64,000 nt of DNA from Erythrobacter sp. (GCA_023653115.1 JAMNXO010000001.1:496001-560000), one strand, 5' to 3'; counted from the first letter of the stretch, positions 37,503 through 47,099 are shown. Program-made: numbers and translations. Notes: a model not told the origin generated them from the sequence alone.

Positions 37503-40063
37503 GTGCGGAAGCGCTGTATCGCCTGCGCCAGCACCACATAGAGCTTGCCCATATCCGAACCCAGCATGGTCACGCTCAGCACGTGACCATCGCGGGTCGA
37601 GAGCGTCGAGCGCAGCATCGCCTCGAAATCGTGGATGTAGCGGGTCACGTTGGCCTTGAAGGTCTCGTCGCGCTGGTAAAGCTCGGCGATGTCGCGCGCG
37701 CCGCCATTGTCGATCAGGCGCACCGCGCGGCGGGTGAAGATGCCGCGATCTCCCTTGAGATAGGCGTCCCACGCAGTGTCCGCGACTTCGGTCGAGAGCG
37801 CACCGCTGATGTCGATGGCCGCCGAATTGAGGCTGTCGGTGATCAGCGCCATGCGCCGCGCGAAGTCGTTATTGACCTGCTCTTCGGCGAGATCGCGGGC
37901 GCGTGAGACGCGCTGCTCGAGATTGCCGGTGAGTTCGTTGACCCGCACCAATTGGTCGCGCAGCTGGATCACCACCTCGCGCCCGACGCCCGATGCGTGC
38001 GCGGCTGCCTGTTCGATCTTGCCGACGGTGGCCGCAGCCTCGTTGCGCAAGGTGCGTTCGAGCACGTCGATCGCCTCGCCGCCAAGGCTTTCTGCCAGGG
38101 CTGCGGTTTTGGTGCGCGCGCCTTCATCCAGCGTGGCAAAGGCCTGTGCGATCGCCGCTTCAAGCGCACCCAGCGCAGTGCGCAGCTGTTCCTGCGTCTC
38201 GCCTGCAAACGCGCCGCTTTCCTCGGCCAGCCGGGCAAAACCGCCGCGCAGACCTTGCAGTTTGGCGAGGGCTTCGTCCGATTGTTCGGCCAGCCGCGCG
38301 CGGAAACCGGCAATCGCTTGGTCGGCTGCGTCGATCTCGCTGCGGGTCTTGATCAGATAATCCGACAGGTCGTTGCCGCTTGCGCTGGTTGTCAGCATCA
38401 GTTGGCTGACTTCGCCCGCGCGGGCCTCAACACTGGCGAGGCTTTCGCTGGCCCCCGAAATCGCCTGCTGCAAATCCTCGCGGCTCGTGCGCGCGCCCGA
38501 CTGGATGATCTCGAGCAACCGCACACCGCTTTCGGTGAGCTGTGCCAACCGCGCCTCGGTTTCAGCAAGTGCGATACGTTTGGCCGACAGCTTCTCGCCA
38601 AGCTCATCGAGCCCGGCGGTCAGGCTTGTGCGCGCGGCAGTGCCCTGATCGCCCACTTCGCTCAGCAAGGAGCCAAAGCGGTCGAGCTGCGTGGCTATCG
38701 CTTCGCCATGCGCAACCAGTTTTGCGGTGTCGGCCACCTGCGCCTCGCGCCGCTGGACCAGCGCATCGTCGAGTGCGGCGAGCCGCTGTGCGAGCACTTC
38801 GCTGGCCTGCGCCTCGCGGGTGTCGAACGCGGCCTGACGCTGTTCCATCGCCTCGGTAAAGCGCAGGTCGCGCTCGGCAAGGCGGGCTTCGATACGGTCC
38901 GCCTCTTCGGTGATCGCGGCAATCCGCGCGCGGGCATCGGCAAGTGCGTTGGCTTCGGCGGCTGCAACCAGCTTGAGGCGGCTTGCGGCTTCGGCTTCGA
39001 GCGCATCGACTTCGCCGCGGAGCTGCTGGCGCGCCACCTCGTCGGATTCGCGCAGCCGATCGGCGGCCGCGGCGATATCGTTTTCAAGCTGCCCGGTCTG
39101 CGCCCGCAGCGAGTCCATCGCGGCGGCTTCCAGCGCCTCGATTCGTTCGCGGAAGGCAGCGGCCTGGCCTTGCAGGCTGGTGAAGCGATCCGCCACCAGC
39201 GTCTCGATCCGCGCGACCTGTGCCTCAAAGCCGGAAAGCGTCTCGCCCACGGTGACGCTAAGGCCCTGGACCCGCACCTCGCTGGCGCTGCCAAGCTGGC
39301 CCAGGCGTTCGAAGCCAGTCGTCAGCTGGTCAAGCTGTTCATGGGCATTGCGCCCGGCGCCGCCGATCTGGTTGGCAACATCGCGGGCGGCATTGGCGAT
39401 CACCGGCAGATCATCGCGCAGCCGGTTCATGTTGCCCAGCGCAGTCTCGCTCGCCGATCCGATGGCATCGACCTGCGCGCCATTGGTGGTGATCAGCTGC
39501 TGCAAGTCGTTGGCGTGGGTCGAAATCCGTTCTGCGGCGATGCGGCCCAGCGCTTCGAGATCGCGCGACTGGGCGGCGAGAAATTCTCGGGCGAGGTTGA
39601 GTTCGCGGTTGACCACCTTGAGGCGCGCCTCAAGCTCGGCGCTTTCGCGGCTGAGCAGGGCGGCGCTGGCAGCGAAGCGGTTGGACTCGGCGCGCGACGA
39701 GCGCATCGCCAGCAGCCAGCCAATCCCGAGCAGCGCGATCGGCACCGACCATTGCACGACCCACCCGCTCCATGCCGAAGGGGGAGCGCCAGCGATAACA
39801 TCAGCGCTGATCGTCCAGCCGAAGAACCCGGTCCATCCGGCCATCAACAGCAGCGCAGCAGCCGGAGCAAGCCAGCCGAAGCGTGCAGGCGAGGGGGCGG
39901 CCAAGTCCGGCTGCTCCCAGGCTTCCTCCAGCAGCATGGCATCATTATCCGAGGCATCGGACTGGCCGTTCTCCTCGGTGATTGCGGTGCCTGCCGCGTC
40001 ATCCGCGCCGCCCTTGCGCCCCAAAGCGCGCATCTGATGCCGTCCTGCCATGGCTGGCACCAT
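37499..40063 (-). CDS. large membrane-anchored coiled-coil protein
   Basis: 854 residues from ATG 40063 (M5 and M11 are other possible starts). About 60 N-terminal polar residues are followed by two transmembrane helices (about 65-85 and 103-123). Then there are about 600 residues of heptad-rich, Ala/Glu/Arg/Leu-rich helix (ESAELEARLKVVNRELNLAR; ALDDALVQRREAQVADTAKL) with many Gln/Ser/Thr repeats reminiscent of chemoreceptor signalling rods, and a globular C-terminal domain (about 765-854, ending VLAQAIQRFRT). I recognise no catalytic motif. Similar proteins in this group are often labelled 'ATPase', but no Walker motif is visible. Divergent from the Hpt-like gene with a 59-bp gap, so the two may share control. 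Confidence 0.7.
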   Translation of the reverse strand: MVPAMAGRHQMRALGRKGGADDAAGTAITEENGQSDASDNDAMLLEEAWEQPDLAAPSPARFGWLAPAAALLLMAGWTGFFGWTISADVIAGAPPSAWSGWVVQWSVPIALLGIGWLLAMRSSRAESNRFAASAALLSRESAELEARLKVVNRELNLAREFLAAQSRDLEALGRIAAERISTHANDLQQLITTNGAQVDAIGSASETALGNMNRLRDDLPVIANAARDVANQIGGAGRNAHEQLDQLTTGFERLGQLGSASEVRVQGLSVTVGETLSGFEAQVARIETLVADRFTSLQGQAAAFRERIEALEAAAMDSLRAQTGQLENDIAAAADRLRESDEVARQQLRGEVDALEAEAASRLKLVAAAEANALADARARIAAITEEADRIEARLAERDLRFTEAMEQRQAAFDTREAQASEVLAQRLAALDDALVQRREAQVADTAKLVAHGEAIATQLDRFGSLLSEVGDQGTAARTSLTAGLDELGEKLSAKRIALAETEARLAQLTESGVRLLEIIQSGARTSREDLQQAISGASESLASVEARAGEVSQLMLTTSASGNDLSDYLIKTRSEIDAADQAIAGFRARLAEQSDEALAKLQGLRGGFARLAEESGAFAGETQEQLRTALGALEAAIAQAFATLDEGARTKTAALAESLGGEAIDVLERTLRNEAAATVGKIEQAAAHASGVGREVVIQLRDQLVRVNELTGNLEQRVSRARDLAEEQVNNDFARRMALITDSLNSAAIDISGALSTEVADTAWDAYLKGDRGIFTRRAVRLIDNGGARDIAELYQRDETFKANVTRYIHDFEAMLRSTLSTRDGHVLSVTMLGSDMGKLYVVLAQAIQRFRT

Positions 40064-40122
40064 AACACAGCCGGACTCCGGATAAACCCCGCTTTAACCA
40101 AGGGCCTGCTACGCCTACTGCC

Positions 40123-40434
40123 ATGGCTTATGACAACGGTGCTCTTGATGCGACTCTTGCGGCTGCGGCCGGCGATAACGCCGCGCTTATGCAAGAGCTG
40201 CGGGGTGCGTTCCTTGAAAGCGCCGCGCGCCAACTCGATCTGCTCAAGCGTGCGCGCTGCGATGGCAACTGGAATGTCGCGGCGATGCGGCTGAAGGGGC
40301 TAGCGGCCAGTTTTCACGCCGACGAACTGCTTGCGGCTGCTGAACACGCGCTCAATTCTGCGCCCGGCGAGCCCCATGCGATCCGCGAGATCGAGGCGGT
40401 GCTGGCGCGTTTCAACCGCGCAGGCCGGCGATGA
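40123..40434 (+). CDS. Hpt-like protein lacking the phosphoacceptor histidine
   Basis: 103 residues, all helical. The AAMRLKGLAASFHADELL stretch (53-70) lines up with the Hpt core motif (AH-x-LKG-x-A-x-x-x-G-A-x-x-L), but the phosphorylated His is Met55, and the usual Gly further on is His65. Lys58-Gly59 are kept. So this is a pseudo-Hpt that probably binds a partner without phosphotransfer, or one that uses another residue. Good G+C and codon use, no frame damage. It opens a plus-strand group that ends in a histidine-kinase-like protein. Confidence 0.6.
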   Translation: MAYDNGALDATLAAAAGDNAALMQELRGAFLESAARQLDLLKRARCDGNWNVAAMRLKGLAASFHADELLAAAEHALNSAPGEPHAIREIEAVLARFNRAGRR

Positions 40435-40543
40435 TCGGGCAAAGCCCGGCGCGAATTCGGGCAAAGCGGCCTGGCACGGCTTGAACCGCGCGCGCTAAAT
40501 CGCCAATCCCACTGCATCAGTCCCCTTGGCGAAAGGGCGGAGG

Positions 40544-41740
40544 ATGCGCACGGCGCTGATTGCGGCCATCAAACGAACTGACAGTGGTGCCTTGCGCGCC
40601 GGATTGCCGCTTGCCGGGCGCAGTGTGCTGGCGCGGCAGGTCGATCTGCTGCGGATGCTCGGGTGCGAGCGTATCCTGTGCCTGTGCGAGAGCGCCGATG
40701 CCGAGGTGTTGCGTGCGCAGCAGGCGGTCGAGGCGGCAGGCGGCACATTTCAGGCCTTGCGCGGTTTTCTCCATCTGCCCGCGCTGGTGCGCGCGGAAGA
40801 CGAGTTGGTGATCCTGGCTGATGGCTTGCTGCCCGATCCGGCGCTGGTTCAGCAGATGTTTGCCGACACCCCGGCGAGCAGTCCGCGCTTTGTCGCATCG
40901 CTGCCGTCCGATAGCCCGCTGGTGGCGCAGCATCCTGAGGATTTCGAGCGGATTGATGCCGCCCGCCATTGGGCCGGGCTGCTGGTGATGCGCGGCGCTT
41001 CGGTGCAACATCTCGCCGATTTTCCGCCCGACGCAGATGCGATTTCCCTGCTGCTGCGACTGGCCTTGCAGGCCGGAACTCCGTGCCGCGAGGTGTCCGG
41101 CGGCTCGCCCGCGGCCGAGGCATGGTTGCTGGCGAGCGACGAGACCGCTTTGGCGGCGCAAGGACAGGCGCTTATCTTCCGTGCGGCCGGAGCGATGGAC
41201 TGGCGCAAGCCCTCCGCCGCACTGGCAGGCTTGGCGGCACGCGCGCTCGCCCCGCGCGGCCTCGCCAATGGCCCGCTGCTGGCGATGCTCGGTGCGGCCG
41301 TGTTCGGGCTGGGCGGGATGGCGGCGGCGTCATGGGGCTGGGCTGCATCCGGGCTGGCATTTGCCGCAATCGGCGCCCTGGCGGCAGCTTTCGTCGGAGC
41401 GCTGGGCGCGATCAAACGCGAATTGCTGGGCGAGGGGCTGCCGCTGGCGCAGTTTGCGCGCCTTCGCCTTGCGGTGGACACGTCTGCGGCTGCGACCTTG
41501 CTGCTGGCGTTGTCTCCAGCCGGATCGATTGCGCCGCTGGCGGCGCTCGGCCCGGTGGCGCTCGGCCTTGCGCGCCTGACCCCGCCTGCCTCACCGCTCG
41601 CGATGCTGACCGACCGCGGGCTGCTGCTTGCCCTGCTTGCCCTTGCCGCCGCATTCGCTCTGTTGTCCCATGCTACGGCGCTGGTTTCGCTCGTTCTGCT
41701 CGGTGGATTGCTGCTCCCCCAAGACAAAAATCGGGGCTAA
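40544..41740 (+). CDS. nucleotidyltransferase-like membrane protein (degenerate)
   Basis: 398 residues from ATG 40544 (GAAAGGG upstream); TTG 40526 is an alternative. The N-terminal half (about 1-215) starts like a sugar-nucleotide transferase (ALIAAIKRTDSGALRAGLPL then AGRSVLARQVDLLRMLGCER), but the Gly-rich LxAGxGxR loop is not intact. The C-terminal half (about 240-395) is membrane-embedded with several Ala/Leu-rich helices. The domain order recalls fused nucleotidyltransferase/CDP-alcohol phosphotransferases, yet the DxxDGxxAR motif is absent. Function unknown; possibly a structural relic or a repurposed protein. Confidence 0.5.
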   Translation: MRTALIAAIKRTDSGALRAGLPLAGRSVLARQVDLLRMLGCERILCLCESADAEVLRAQQAVEAAGGTFQALRGFLHLPALVRAEDELVILADGLLPDPALVQQMFADTPASSPRFVASLPSDSPLVAQHPEDFERIDAARHWAGLLVMRGASVQHLADFPPDADAISLLLRLALQAGTPCREVSGGSPAAEAWLLASDETALAAQGQALIFRAAGAMDWRKPSAALAGLAARALAPRGLANGPLLAMLGAAVFGLGGMAAASWGWAASGLAFAAIGALAAAFVGALGAIKRELLGEGLPLAQFARLRLAVDTSAAATLLLALSPAGSIAPLAALGPVALGLARLTPPASPLAMLTDRGLLLALLALAAAFALLSHATALVSLVLLGGLLLPQDKNRG

Positions 41741-41775
41741 CGCGGATTTAACTATGCACGCGTTATGCGGGCAGG

Positions 41776-42696
41776 ATGGGCGAAGACACGATGGACCTGG
41801 CTGACGGCGCAATGGTCGAGGCGATCCTGCGGGAGGAACTCGCGCGCGAGACCCGTGCGTTCGGCACGGTCGTGCCGGTGCTGCGCCATCTGCTCGCCAG
41901 CGATGGCCAGCGGTTGGTGAGCGATGCCGTCCTCGCCCGGGTGCGCGGGATGCTGTCTGACCTTGCCGCGCAGCTGATGGCCGCTGCAGCCGGACGCGAT
42001 CCGGCGCTGCGTCTGCCTGCCGATATGGACCCGCAGGCGCATGATACGCTGGCCGAGGCGCTGGCGGGTGATGCCGCTTTGCTGGCCCATTGCCATGCGC
42101 TGGCGGCAGAGAGCCAGCTTGCCGAACGCCTCCACCAGCACCGCGCCATCGATCCGGTGCTGAGCCCGCTGCTGCAGGAGCTAATCGCCTCCGATACGCC
42201 GGTAATCGCCGAGCTCGCGATGAACACCCTCGCTGCGCAATCGCGCTTCATCCAGAGCCAGCGCCGGATGGAGCTGCCCTTGGGCGAGCTGCCTGCCGAA
42301 CTGTTCCATACGATTACGGCTGCCCATGTGCCTGGGGCCGATGCCGCCCGGCGCCTCAACGCCGCCTATGACGAGGCCGTCAGCCGCCTCGGGCTGCTCG
42401 CTCGGCTTGTTTCGGCGATGCGGCGCGGGGCGATTGCTGCGCTTGCGCTCGATCATGCCGGGCCGGCGCTGTTCGCCAGCGCGCTCGCCGTCTTGTCGCG
42501 CGCGTCGCGGGAGCAGGCGGTGTTGGCCTCGCAGGAAGGGCAGGGCGCACGCCTTGCCCTGATGCTGCGCAGCACCGGGTTGGGCTCCGAGGCCATCGCA
42601 CGGCAGTTCCTGCTGATCGATCCTGCCGCGCGCCCACTCCGCGATCTCGACGCCATCTCGCCCGAGCGGGCGCGGCTGCTGCTGGGCGCGGGCTGA
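41776..42696 (+). CDS. unrecognised helical protein
   Basis: 306 residues, all predicted alpha-helix, no signal or membrane segment. Start ATG 41776, with ATG 41791 as an alternative. Repeating amphipathic helices with HEAT-like spacing (LLSPLLQELIASDTPVIAELAMN; AARRLNAAYDEAVSRLGLLARLVSAMR). The stop directly abuts the ATG of the kinase-like gene, so the two are almost certainly co-translated. I recognise no family; a regulatory scaffold for the kinase-like partner is a guess from position. Confidence 0.6.
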   Translation: MGEDTMDLADGAMVEAILREELARETRAFGTVVPVLRHLLASDGQRLVSDAVLARVRGMLSDLAAQLMAAAAGRDPALRLPADMDPQAHDTLAEALAGDAALLAHCHALAAESQLAERLHQHRAIDPVLSPLLQELIASDTPVIAELAMNTLAAQSRFIQSQRRMELPLGELPAELFHTITAAHVPGADAARRLNAAYDEAVSRLGLLARLVSAMRRGAIAALALDHAGPALFASALAVLSRASREQAVLASQEGQGARLALMLRSTGLGSEAIARQFLLIDPAARPLRDLDAISPERARLLLGAG

Positions 42697-44115
42697 ATGA
42701 ACACGATGGACCGCCGCGACACTCTGCTTGGCGCCCGCGGGCTGACCGACGCGCGCGACTGGCTGCTCAACGCTGACGAGCCGCTGGCCGAGCTGCAGGC
42801 GCGCTGCGGTGGACGGGTGCCGGGGCCGCTGGCGATCCCCGAATTGCTCGATCTCGTCCGGCAGGGCCGCCGCATGGGCCTCCGGATCGCGCGCGAATTT
42901 TCCGCCTTTGATGGTGAGGCACTGGTCTCCGGCTTTGCCCGCATTCACCCGGCTGCGGCAGACGAGGACAGTCGCGTAAGTGGCGGGTGCGAGGTGCTGG
43001 TCGAAAACTGGCAGCGCAGCATCCCGCCAGCACCTGACAGCCGCGCCTTTGCCGAACGGCTCGACGCGATTGACCGCGCCACCGCCGAAGTCAGCGCAAG
43101 GCTCGATGCCCGCCAGCGGGTGCAGGTGCTGAGTGCGCTTGCGCCTGACGCGATGTCGCTCCAGCAGGCGAGCTACGCCTCACCGGGGCAGGTGTGGAGC
43201 GATATGGTGAGCTTGCAGGGTATTGCCCACCACCAGCCGCTGCACTGGCGCCTGCTCGACGGGGCGGCCTGTCGCCTCGCCGGATCGCAGCGTCACTGGC
43301 GGGTGCGGCTGATCCCGCTCGGCGCCGATCCGCAGGCACCTGCGGGGTTTGAGCTGCTGCTGATTGCCGACGAGCCGCTGACTGCTGACGTGGCAGGCGC
43401 GGGTATCGGCGATAGCGAAGAGGCCACGCCCACCCGTCTGATCGGCAGCGCGCTCACCCCGGTGCTGCGCCAGCCGGTGGCGCGCATCATCGCCAATGCT
43501 GAGACGATCCGCGCGCGCCTCGCCGGGCCCTTGCGCGACGAATATAGTGATTATGCCGGCACCATCGCCAGCGCCGGACAGCACCTTGCCGCCATGCTCG
43601 ATGATCTGGCGGATCTCGAAGTGGTCGAAACCCCCGGCTTTGCCACCGCTCACGAGCCGGTTGATCTGGCCGATGCCGCTCGCCGTGCGGCGGGCATCCT
43701 TGGCGTGCGCGCGCAGAACCGCGACATCCGCCTGATCGTCAACGGCGAGCACGGCACGGTGGTGGCAATAGCCGAGTTCCGGCGGGTGCTGCAGATCCTG
43801 ATCAACCTGATCGGCAATGCCATCGCCTATTCGCCCGGCGGCAGCACGGTCACCATTGCTGCCGAAACCGCCAGCACGGGCGAAGTCGCGGTCAGTGTCG
43901 CCGATGTAGGCCCCGGTGTCACGCCGGAACAGGCCCTGCGCATCTTCGAGAAGTTCGAACGCCTGGGCCGCGACAGCGACGGCGGCAAGGACAAGGGTTC
44001 GGGCCTCGGTCTCTACATCTCGCGCCGCTTGGCAGAAGCCATGCAGGGCAGCCTCAGTGTCGAAGCAGCACCCGGGGGCGGGGCCCTGTTCAGGCTACAA
44101 TTGCCCGCCGCCTGA
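42697..44115 (+). CDS. histidine-kinase-like protein lacking the phosphoacceptor histidine
   Basis: 472 residues, soluble, no membrane helix. N-terminal sensor-like region (to about 230), then a dimerisation hairpin (about 245-305) in which the conserved SHELRTPL box reads TPVLRQPV (254-261), so the phosphorylated His is Pro255. The HATPase_c domain is intact: N-box INLIGNAIAYSPGG (Asn374), G1 DVGPG (403-407), G2 GSGLGLY (434-440). ATP binding is therefore likely, but classical His phosphorylation is not. No response regulator is adjacent. Follows the 306-residue protein without a gap. Confidence 0.8.
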   Translation: MNTMDRRDTLLGARGLTDARDWLLNADEPLAELQARCGGRVPGPLAIPELLDLVRQGRRMGLRIAREFSAFDGEALVSGFARIHPAAADEDSRVSGGCEVLVENWQRSIPPAPDSRAFAERLDAIDRATAEVSARLDARQRVQVLSALAPDAMSLQQASYASPGQVWSDMVSLQGIAHHQPLHWRLLDGAACRLAGSQRHWRVRLIPLGADPQAPAGFELLLIADEPLTADVAGAGIGDSEEATPTRLIGSALTPVLRQPVARIIANAETIRARLAGPLRDEYSDYAGTIASAGQHLAAMLDDLADLEVVETPGFATAHEPVDLADAARRAAGILGVRAQNRDIRLIVNGEHGTVVAIAEFRRVLQILINLIGNAIAYSPGGSTVTIAAETASTGEVAVSVADVGPGVTPEQALRIFEKFERLGRDSDGGKDKGSGLGLYISRRLAEAMQGSLSVEAAPGGGALFRLQLPAA

Positions 44116-44123
44116 TTTTCGGA

Positions 44124-44318
44124 TCAACGGCGGCGACGCCACTCGGCGATCAACAGCAATACTGCCCCCAGCATCGCGGTAAGCGCGCCGTAGAGCACCC
44201 ATTGGCTCTGCGCGATCATGAAGCTGTTGGCCGGCCAGTTGAGCAGGCCGAGCCCCTGCAAGGTCCAGATCAAACCCATCAGGCACAGGAACGCGCCTGC
44301 CCCTCTGAGCATGACCAT
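44124..44318 (-). CDS. small membrane protein downstream of gltA
   Basis: 64 residues with two transmembrane helices (LRGAGAFLCLMGLIWTLQGL; WVLYGALTAMLGAVLLLIAEW) and an Arg-rich end (WRRRR). Begins 18 bases after the gltA stop in the same direction; ends 8 bases from the convergent kinase-like gene. No family name recalled, although short two-helix proteins of this kind are common. Confidence 0.65.
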   Translation of the reverse strand: MVMLRGAGAFLCLMGLIWTLQGLGLLNWPANSFMIAQSQWVLYGALTAMLGAVLLLIAEWRRRR

Positions 44319-44336
44319 GGGCCTTGCTGCCCCGGC

Positions 44337-45623
44337 TTAGCGCTGGGTGAGGGGGATGTAATCCCGCTCGGTCGGGCCGGTGTAGAGCTGGCGCGGACGG
44401 CCGATCTTCTGGCCGGGATCGCTGATCATTTCGTTCCACTGTGCCACCCACCCGACAGTGCGGGCGAGCGCGAACAGCGCGGTGAACATGGTCGTCGGGA
44501 AGCCGATCGCCGAAAGGATGATGCCCGAGTAGAAATCGACGTTCGGGAACAGCTTCTTCTCGATGAAGTAGGGATCGCTGAGCGCGATCTCCTCGAGCCG
44601 CAGCGCGGTTTCGAACAGCGGATCGGTGACCTTGAGCGAGTCGAATACCTCGCGCACGGTCTGCTGCATCACCGTCGCCCGCGGATCGTAGTTCTTGTAG
44701 ACGCGGTGGCCGAAGCCCATCAGGCGGAACGGATCGTTCTTGTCCTTGGCGCGCTCGATATAGTGCGGAATCTTGTCGGGCGTGCCGATTTCGCGGAGCA
44801 TATTTAGCGCCGCTTCGTTCGCGCCGCCATGCGCCGGGCCCCACAGGCAGGCGATGCCAGCCGCGATGCAGGCAAACGGGTTCGCGCCAGAGGAACCGGC
44901 GAGCCGCACGGTCGAGGTCGAGGCGTTCTGTTCGTGATCGGCGTGGAGGATGAAAATCCGGTCCAGCGCGCGTTCCACCACAGGGTTCACCACATAGGGC
45001 TCTGCCGGCACGCCGAAGGTCATGCGCAGGAAGTTGCCAGTGTAGCTCAGCGAGTTGTCGGGATAGACGAAGGGCTGGCCGACCGAATACTTGTAGGCCA
45101 TCGCCGCGATCGTCGGCATCTTGGCGATCAGGCGGTGCGAGCTGATCGTGCGGTGCGTGGGATCGGAGATGTCGGTGCTGTCGTGATAGAACGCCGACAG
45201 CGCGCCGACGACGCCGCACATGATCGCCATCGGGTGCGCATCGCGGCGGAACCCGCGGTAGAAGGTCATCAGCTGCTCGTGCAGCATGGTGTGACGGGTG
45301 ATGGTGTAGCTGAAGTCGTCGAGCTCGTCCTTGCTCGGCAGTTCGCCGTTGAGCAGCAGGTAGCTGACTTCCATGAAGCTCGAATGCTCGGCCAGCTGGC
45401 CGATCGGATAGCCGCGGTGCAGCAGCACGCCTTCATCGCCGTCGATGTAAGTCAGCGCACTTTCGCAGCTGGCAGTCGAGGTGAAACCGGGGTCAAACGT
45501 GAAGGCACCCGTCTGCGCATAAAGCTTGCGGATGTCGATCACGTCGGGGCCGGTGCTGCCTTCGAGCACGGAATACTCGAAGGTCTTCCCGCCCAGTTCG
45601 AGTTTCGCCTGCTTGTCTGCCAA
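44337..45623 (-). CDS. gltA: citrate synthase (type II, hexameric class)
   Basis: Condenses oxaloacetate and acetyl-CoA, entry to the TCA cycle. 428 residues from TTG 45623, which has AGGAG 7 bases upstream; an upstream in-frame TTG (45641) would overlap the ribosome site. Catalytic residues are visible in [11 protein letters not shown] (His), [15 protein letters not shown] (His) and the Asp region of the C-terminal NVDFYSG. The N-terminal beta domain ([21 protein letters not shown]) marks the Gram-negative hexameric, NADH-sensitive class. 39 bases after gltX. Confidence 0.96.
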   Translation of the reverse strand: MADKQAKLELGGKTFEYSVLEGSTGPDVIDIRKLYAQTGAFTFDPGFTSTASCESALTYIDGDEGVLLHRGYPIGQLAEHSSFMEVSYLLLNGELPSKDELDDFSYTITRHTMLHEQLMTFYRGFRRDAHPMAIMCGVVGALSAFYHDSTDISDPTHRTISSHRLIAKMPTIAAMAYKYSVGQPFVYPDNSLSYTGNFLRMTFGVPAEPYVVNPVVERALDRIFILHADHEQNASTSTVRLAGSSGANPFACIAAGIACLWGPAHGGANEAALNMLREIGTPDKIPHYIERAKDKNDPFRLMGFGHRVYKNYDPRATVMQQTVREVFDSLKVTDPLFETALRLEEIALSDPYFIEKKLFPNVDFYSGIILSAIGFPTTMFTALFALARTVGWVAQWNEMISDPGQKIGRPRQLYTGPTERDYIPLTQR

Positions 45624-45662
45624 GGTATGTCTCCTGTCCAATTACCCTGCCTGATCCGGCTC

Positions 45663-47099
45663 TCACGCAGCTTGCGCGTCGAGCCGGGCCAGAGCTTCTT
45701 CCCGTCCCAGAAGGACCAGAACATCGAAAATACCGGGTGATGTCGTCGTCCCGGTCAGCGCCGCGCGCATTGGCTGCGCCAGCTTGCCGAGGCCCAATCC
45801 CTGCTCCTCCGCAAGCGCCTTCGTAGTGGCTTCGAGCGCTTCGCTTGTCCAGTCGTTTTGCGCTGCCAGTTGGTCGCAAATCTTTCGCAAAAGCGTGCGG
45901 GCGTCGCCTTCGAGCAATTGGGCAGCCTTCTCCGACATAACCAGTGGACGCTTGGCAAACAGGAAGGCAGCACCTTCAACAACTTCGTTAAGATTCTTCG
46001 CACGAACTTTAAGCACAGGCATGGCGCGCGCGAGCAGTTCATCGTCTGCCGTTCCGCCGATCCGCGCCGCCACCAATGCAGCGAGCCGCGCATCCTCGGC
46101 TTCGCGGAGGTAATGCCCGTTGAGGTTCTCGAGCTTTTTCAGATCGAAGCGCGAGGGGCTTTTGCCCACGCCGTCGAGATCGAACAGCTGGACGGCTTCC
46201 TCGCGGGTGATTTCCTCGCGGTCGCCGTGGCCCCAGCCCAGACGCAGCAGATAGTTGAACAGAGCCTCGGGCAGGATCCCGAATTCGTCGCGATAGGCCT
46301 CGACGCCCAGCGCGCCGTGGCGCTTGGACAGCTTGGCCCCGTCCGAACCGTGGATCAGCGGGATGTGGGCATAGACCGGATCGGGCCAGTTACCCTCGAT
46401 CGCGTTCATCGCGCGGATGATCGGCAGCTGGCGGAAGGCGTTGTTCAAGTGATCATCGCCGCGGATTACGTGGGTTACGCCCATATCGTGATCATCGACC
46501 ACCACTGCGAGCATATAGGTCGGCGTGCCGTCGGCGCGCAGGATGATGTAGTCGTCGAGCTCCTCGTTCTTCACCGTCACTGCGCCCTGCACGCGGTCTT
46601 GGATCGTGGTCTCGCCATCATTCGGGGTCTTGAGGCGGATGGTGAAGGGCGCGCCTTCGGGAGCTTCAGCCGGGTCGCGGTCGCGCCAGCGTCCGTCATA
46701 GCGCAGCGGCTTCTTGTTGGCGCGCTGGTCCTCGCGCATAGCTTCGAGCTCTTCGGGGGTGGCAAAGCACTTGTAGGCGTGCCCGGCTTCGAGCAATTGC
46801 CAAGCGACGGCGGCATGGCGTTCGGCCTGGTCGGACTGGAACAGCGGCGGGGCGTCATAGTCGAGCCCCATCCAGTCGAGCCCCTCGATGATTGCGTCGA
46901 TCGCCTCCTGGGTGGAGCGCTTGCGATCGGTGTCTTCGATGCGCAGCAGCGTGCGGCCGCCGTGGTGGCGGGCATAGAGCCAGTTGAACAGCGCGGTGCG
47001 CGCGCCGCCGATATGCAGGAAGCCGGTGGGCGAGGGGGCGAAGCGGGTGACCACCTCGCTGTTGGCCTGATCCGCGGTGCCGCTGGATTCGCTTGCCAT
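45663..47099 (-). CDS. gltX: glutamate--tRNA ligase
   Basis: Class I aminoacyl-tRNA synthetase, 478 residues. HIGH motif as HIGG (29-32, [16 protein letters not shown]); KMSKS motif as KLSKRHG. The connective peptide and anticodon-binding helical domain are complete. Divergent from comEC (78-bp gap) and followed by gltA. The pair gltX-gltA next to comEC and lexA is a conserved alphaproteobacterial arrangement. Confidence 0.96.
   Translation of the reverse strand: MASESSGTADQANSEVVTRFAPSPTGFLHIGGARTALFNWLYARHHGGRTLLRIEDTDRKRSTQEAIDAIIEGLDWMGLDYDAPPLFQSDQAERHAAVAWQLLEAGHAYKCFATPEELEAMREDQRANKKPLRYDGRWRDRDPAEAPEGAPFTIRLKTPNDGETTIQDRVQGAVTVKNEELDDYIILRADGTPTYMLAVVVDDHDMGVTHVIRGDDHLNNAFRQLPIIRAMNAIEGNWPDPVYAHIPLIHGSDGAKLSKRHGALGVEAYRDEFGILPEALFNYLLRLGWGHGDREEITREEAVQLFDLDGVGKSPSRFDLKKLENLNGHYLREAEDARLAALVAARIGGTADDELLARAMPVLKVRAKNLNEVVEGAAFLFAKRPLVMSEKAAQLLEGDARTLLRKICDQLAAQNDWTSEALEATTKALAEEQGLGLGKLAQPMRAALTGTTTSPGIFDVLVLLGREEALARLDAQAA

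Noticed and set aside
37952-40294. 780-codon plus-strand frame across the coiled-coil gene
   Set aside because: Runs antisense through the coiled-coil gene and then overlaps the Hpt-like gene; Cys/Phe/Gly-rich nonsense composition. The minus-strand protein has heptads and membrane helices that make sense.
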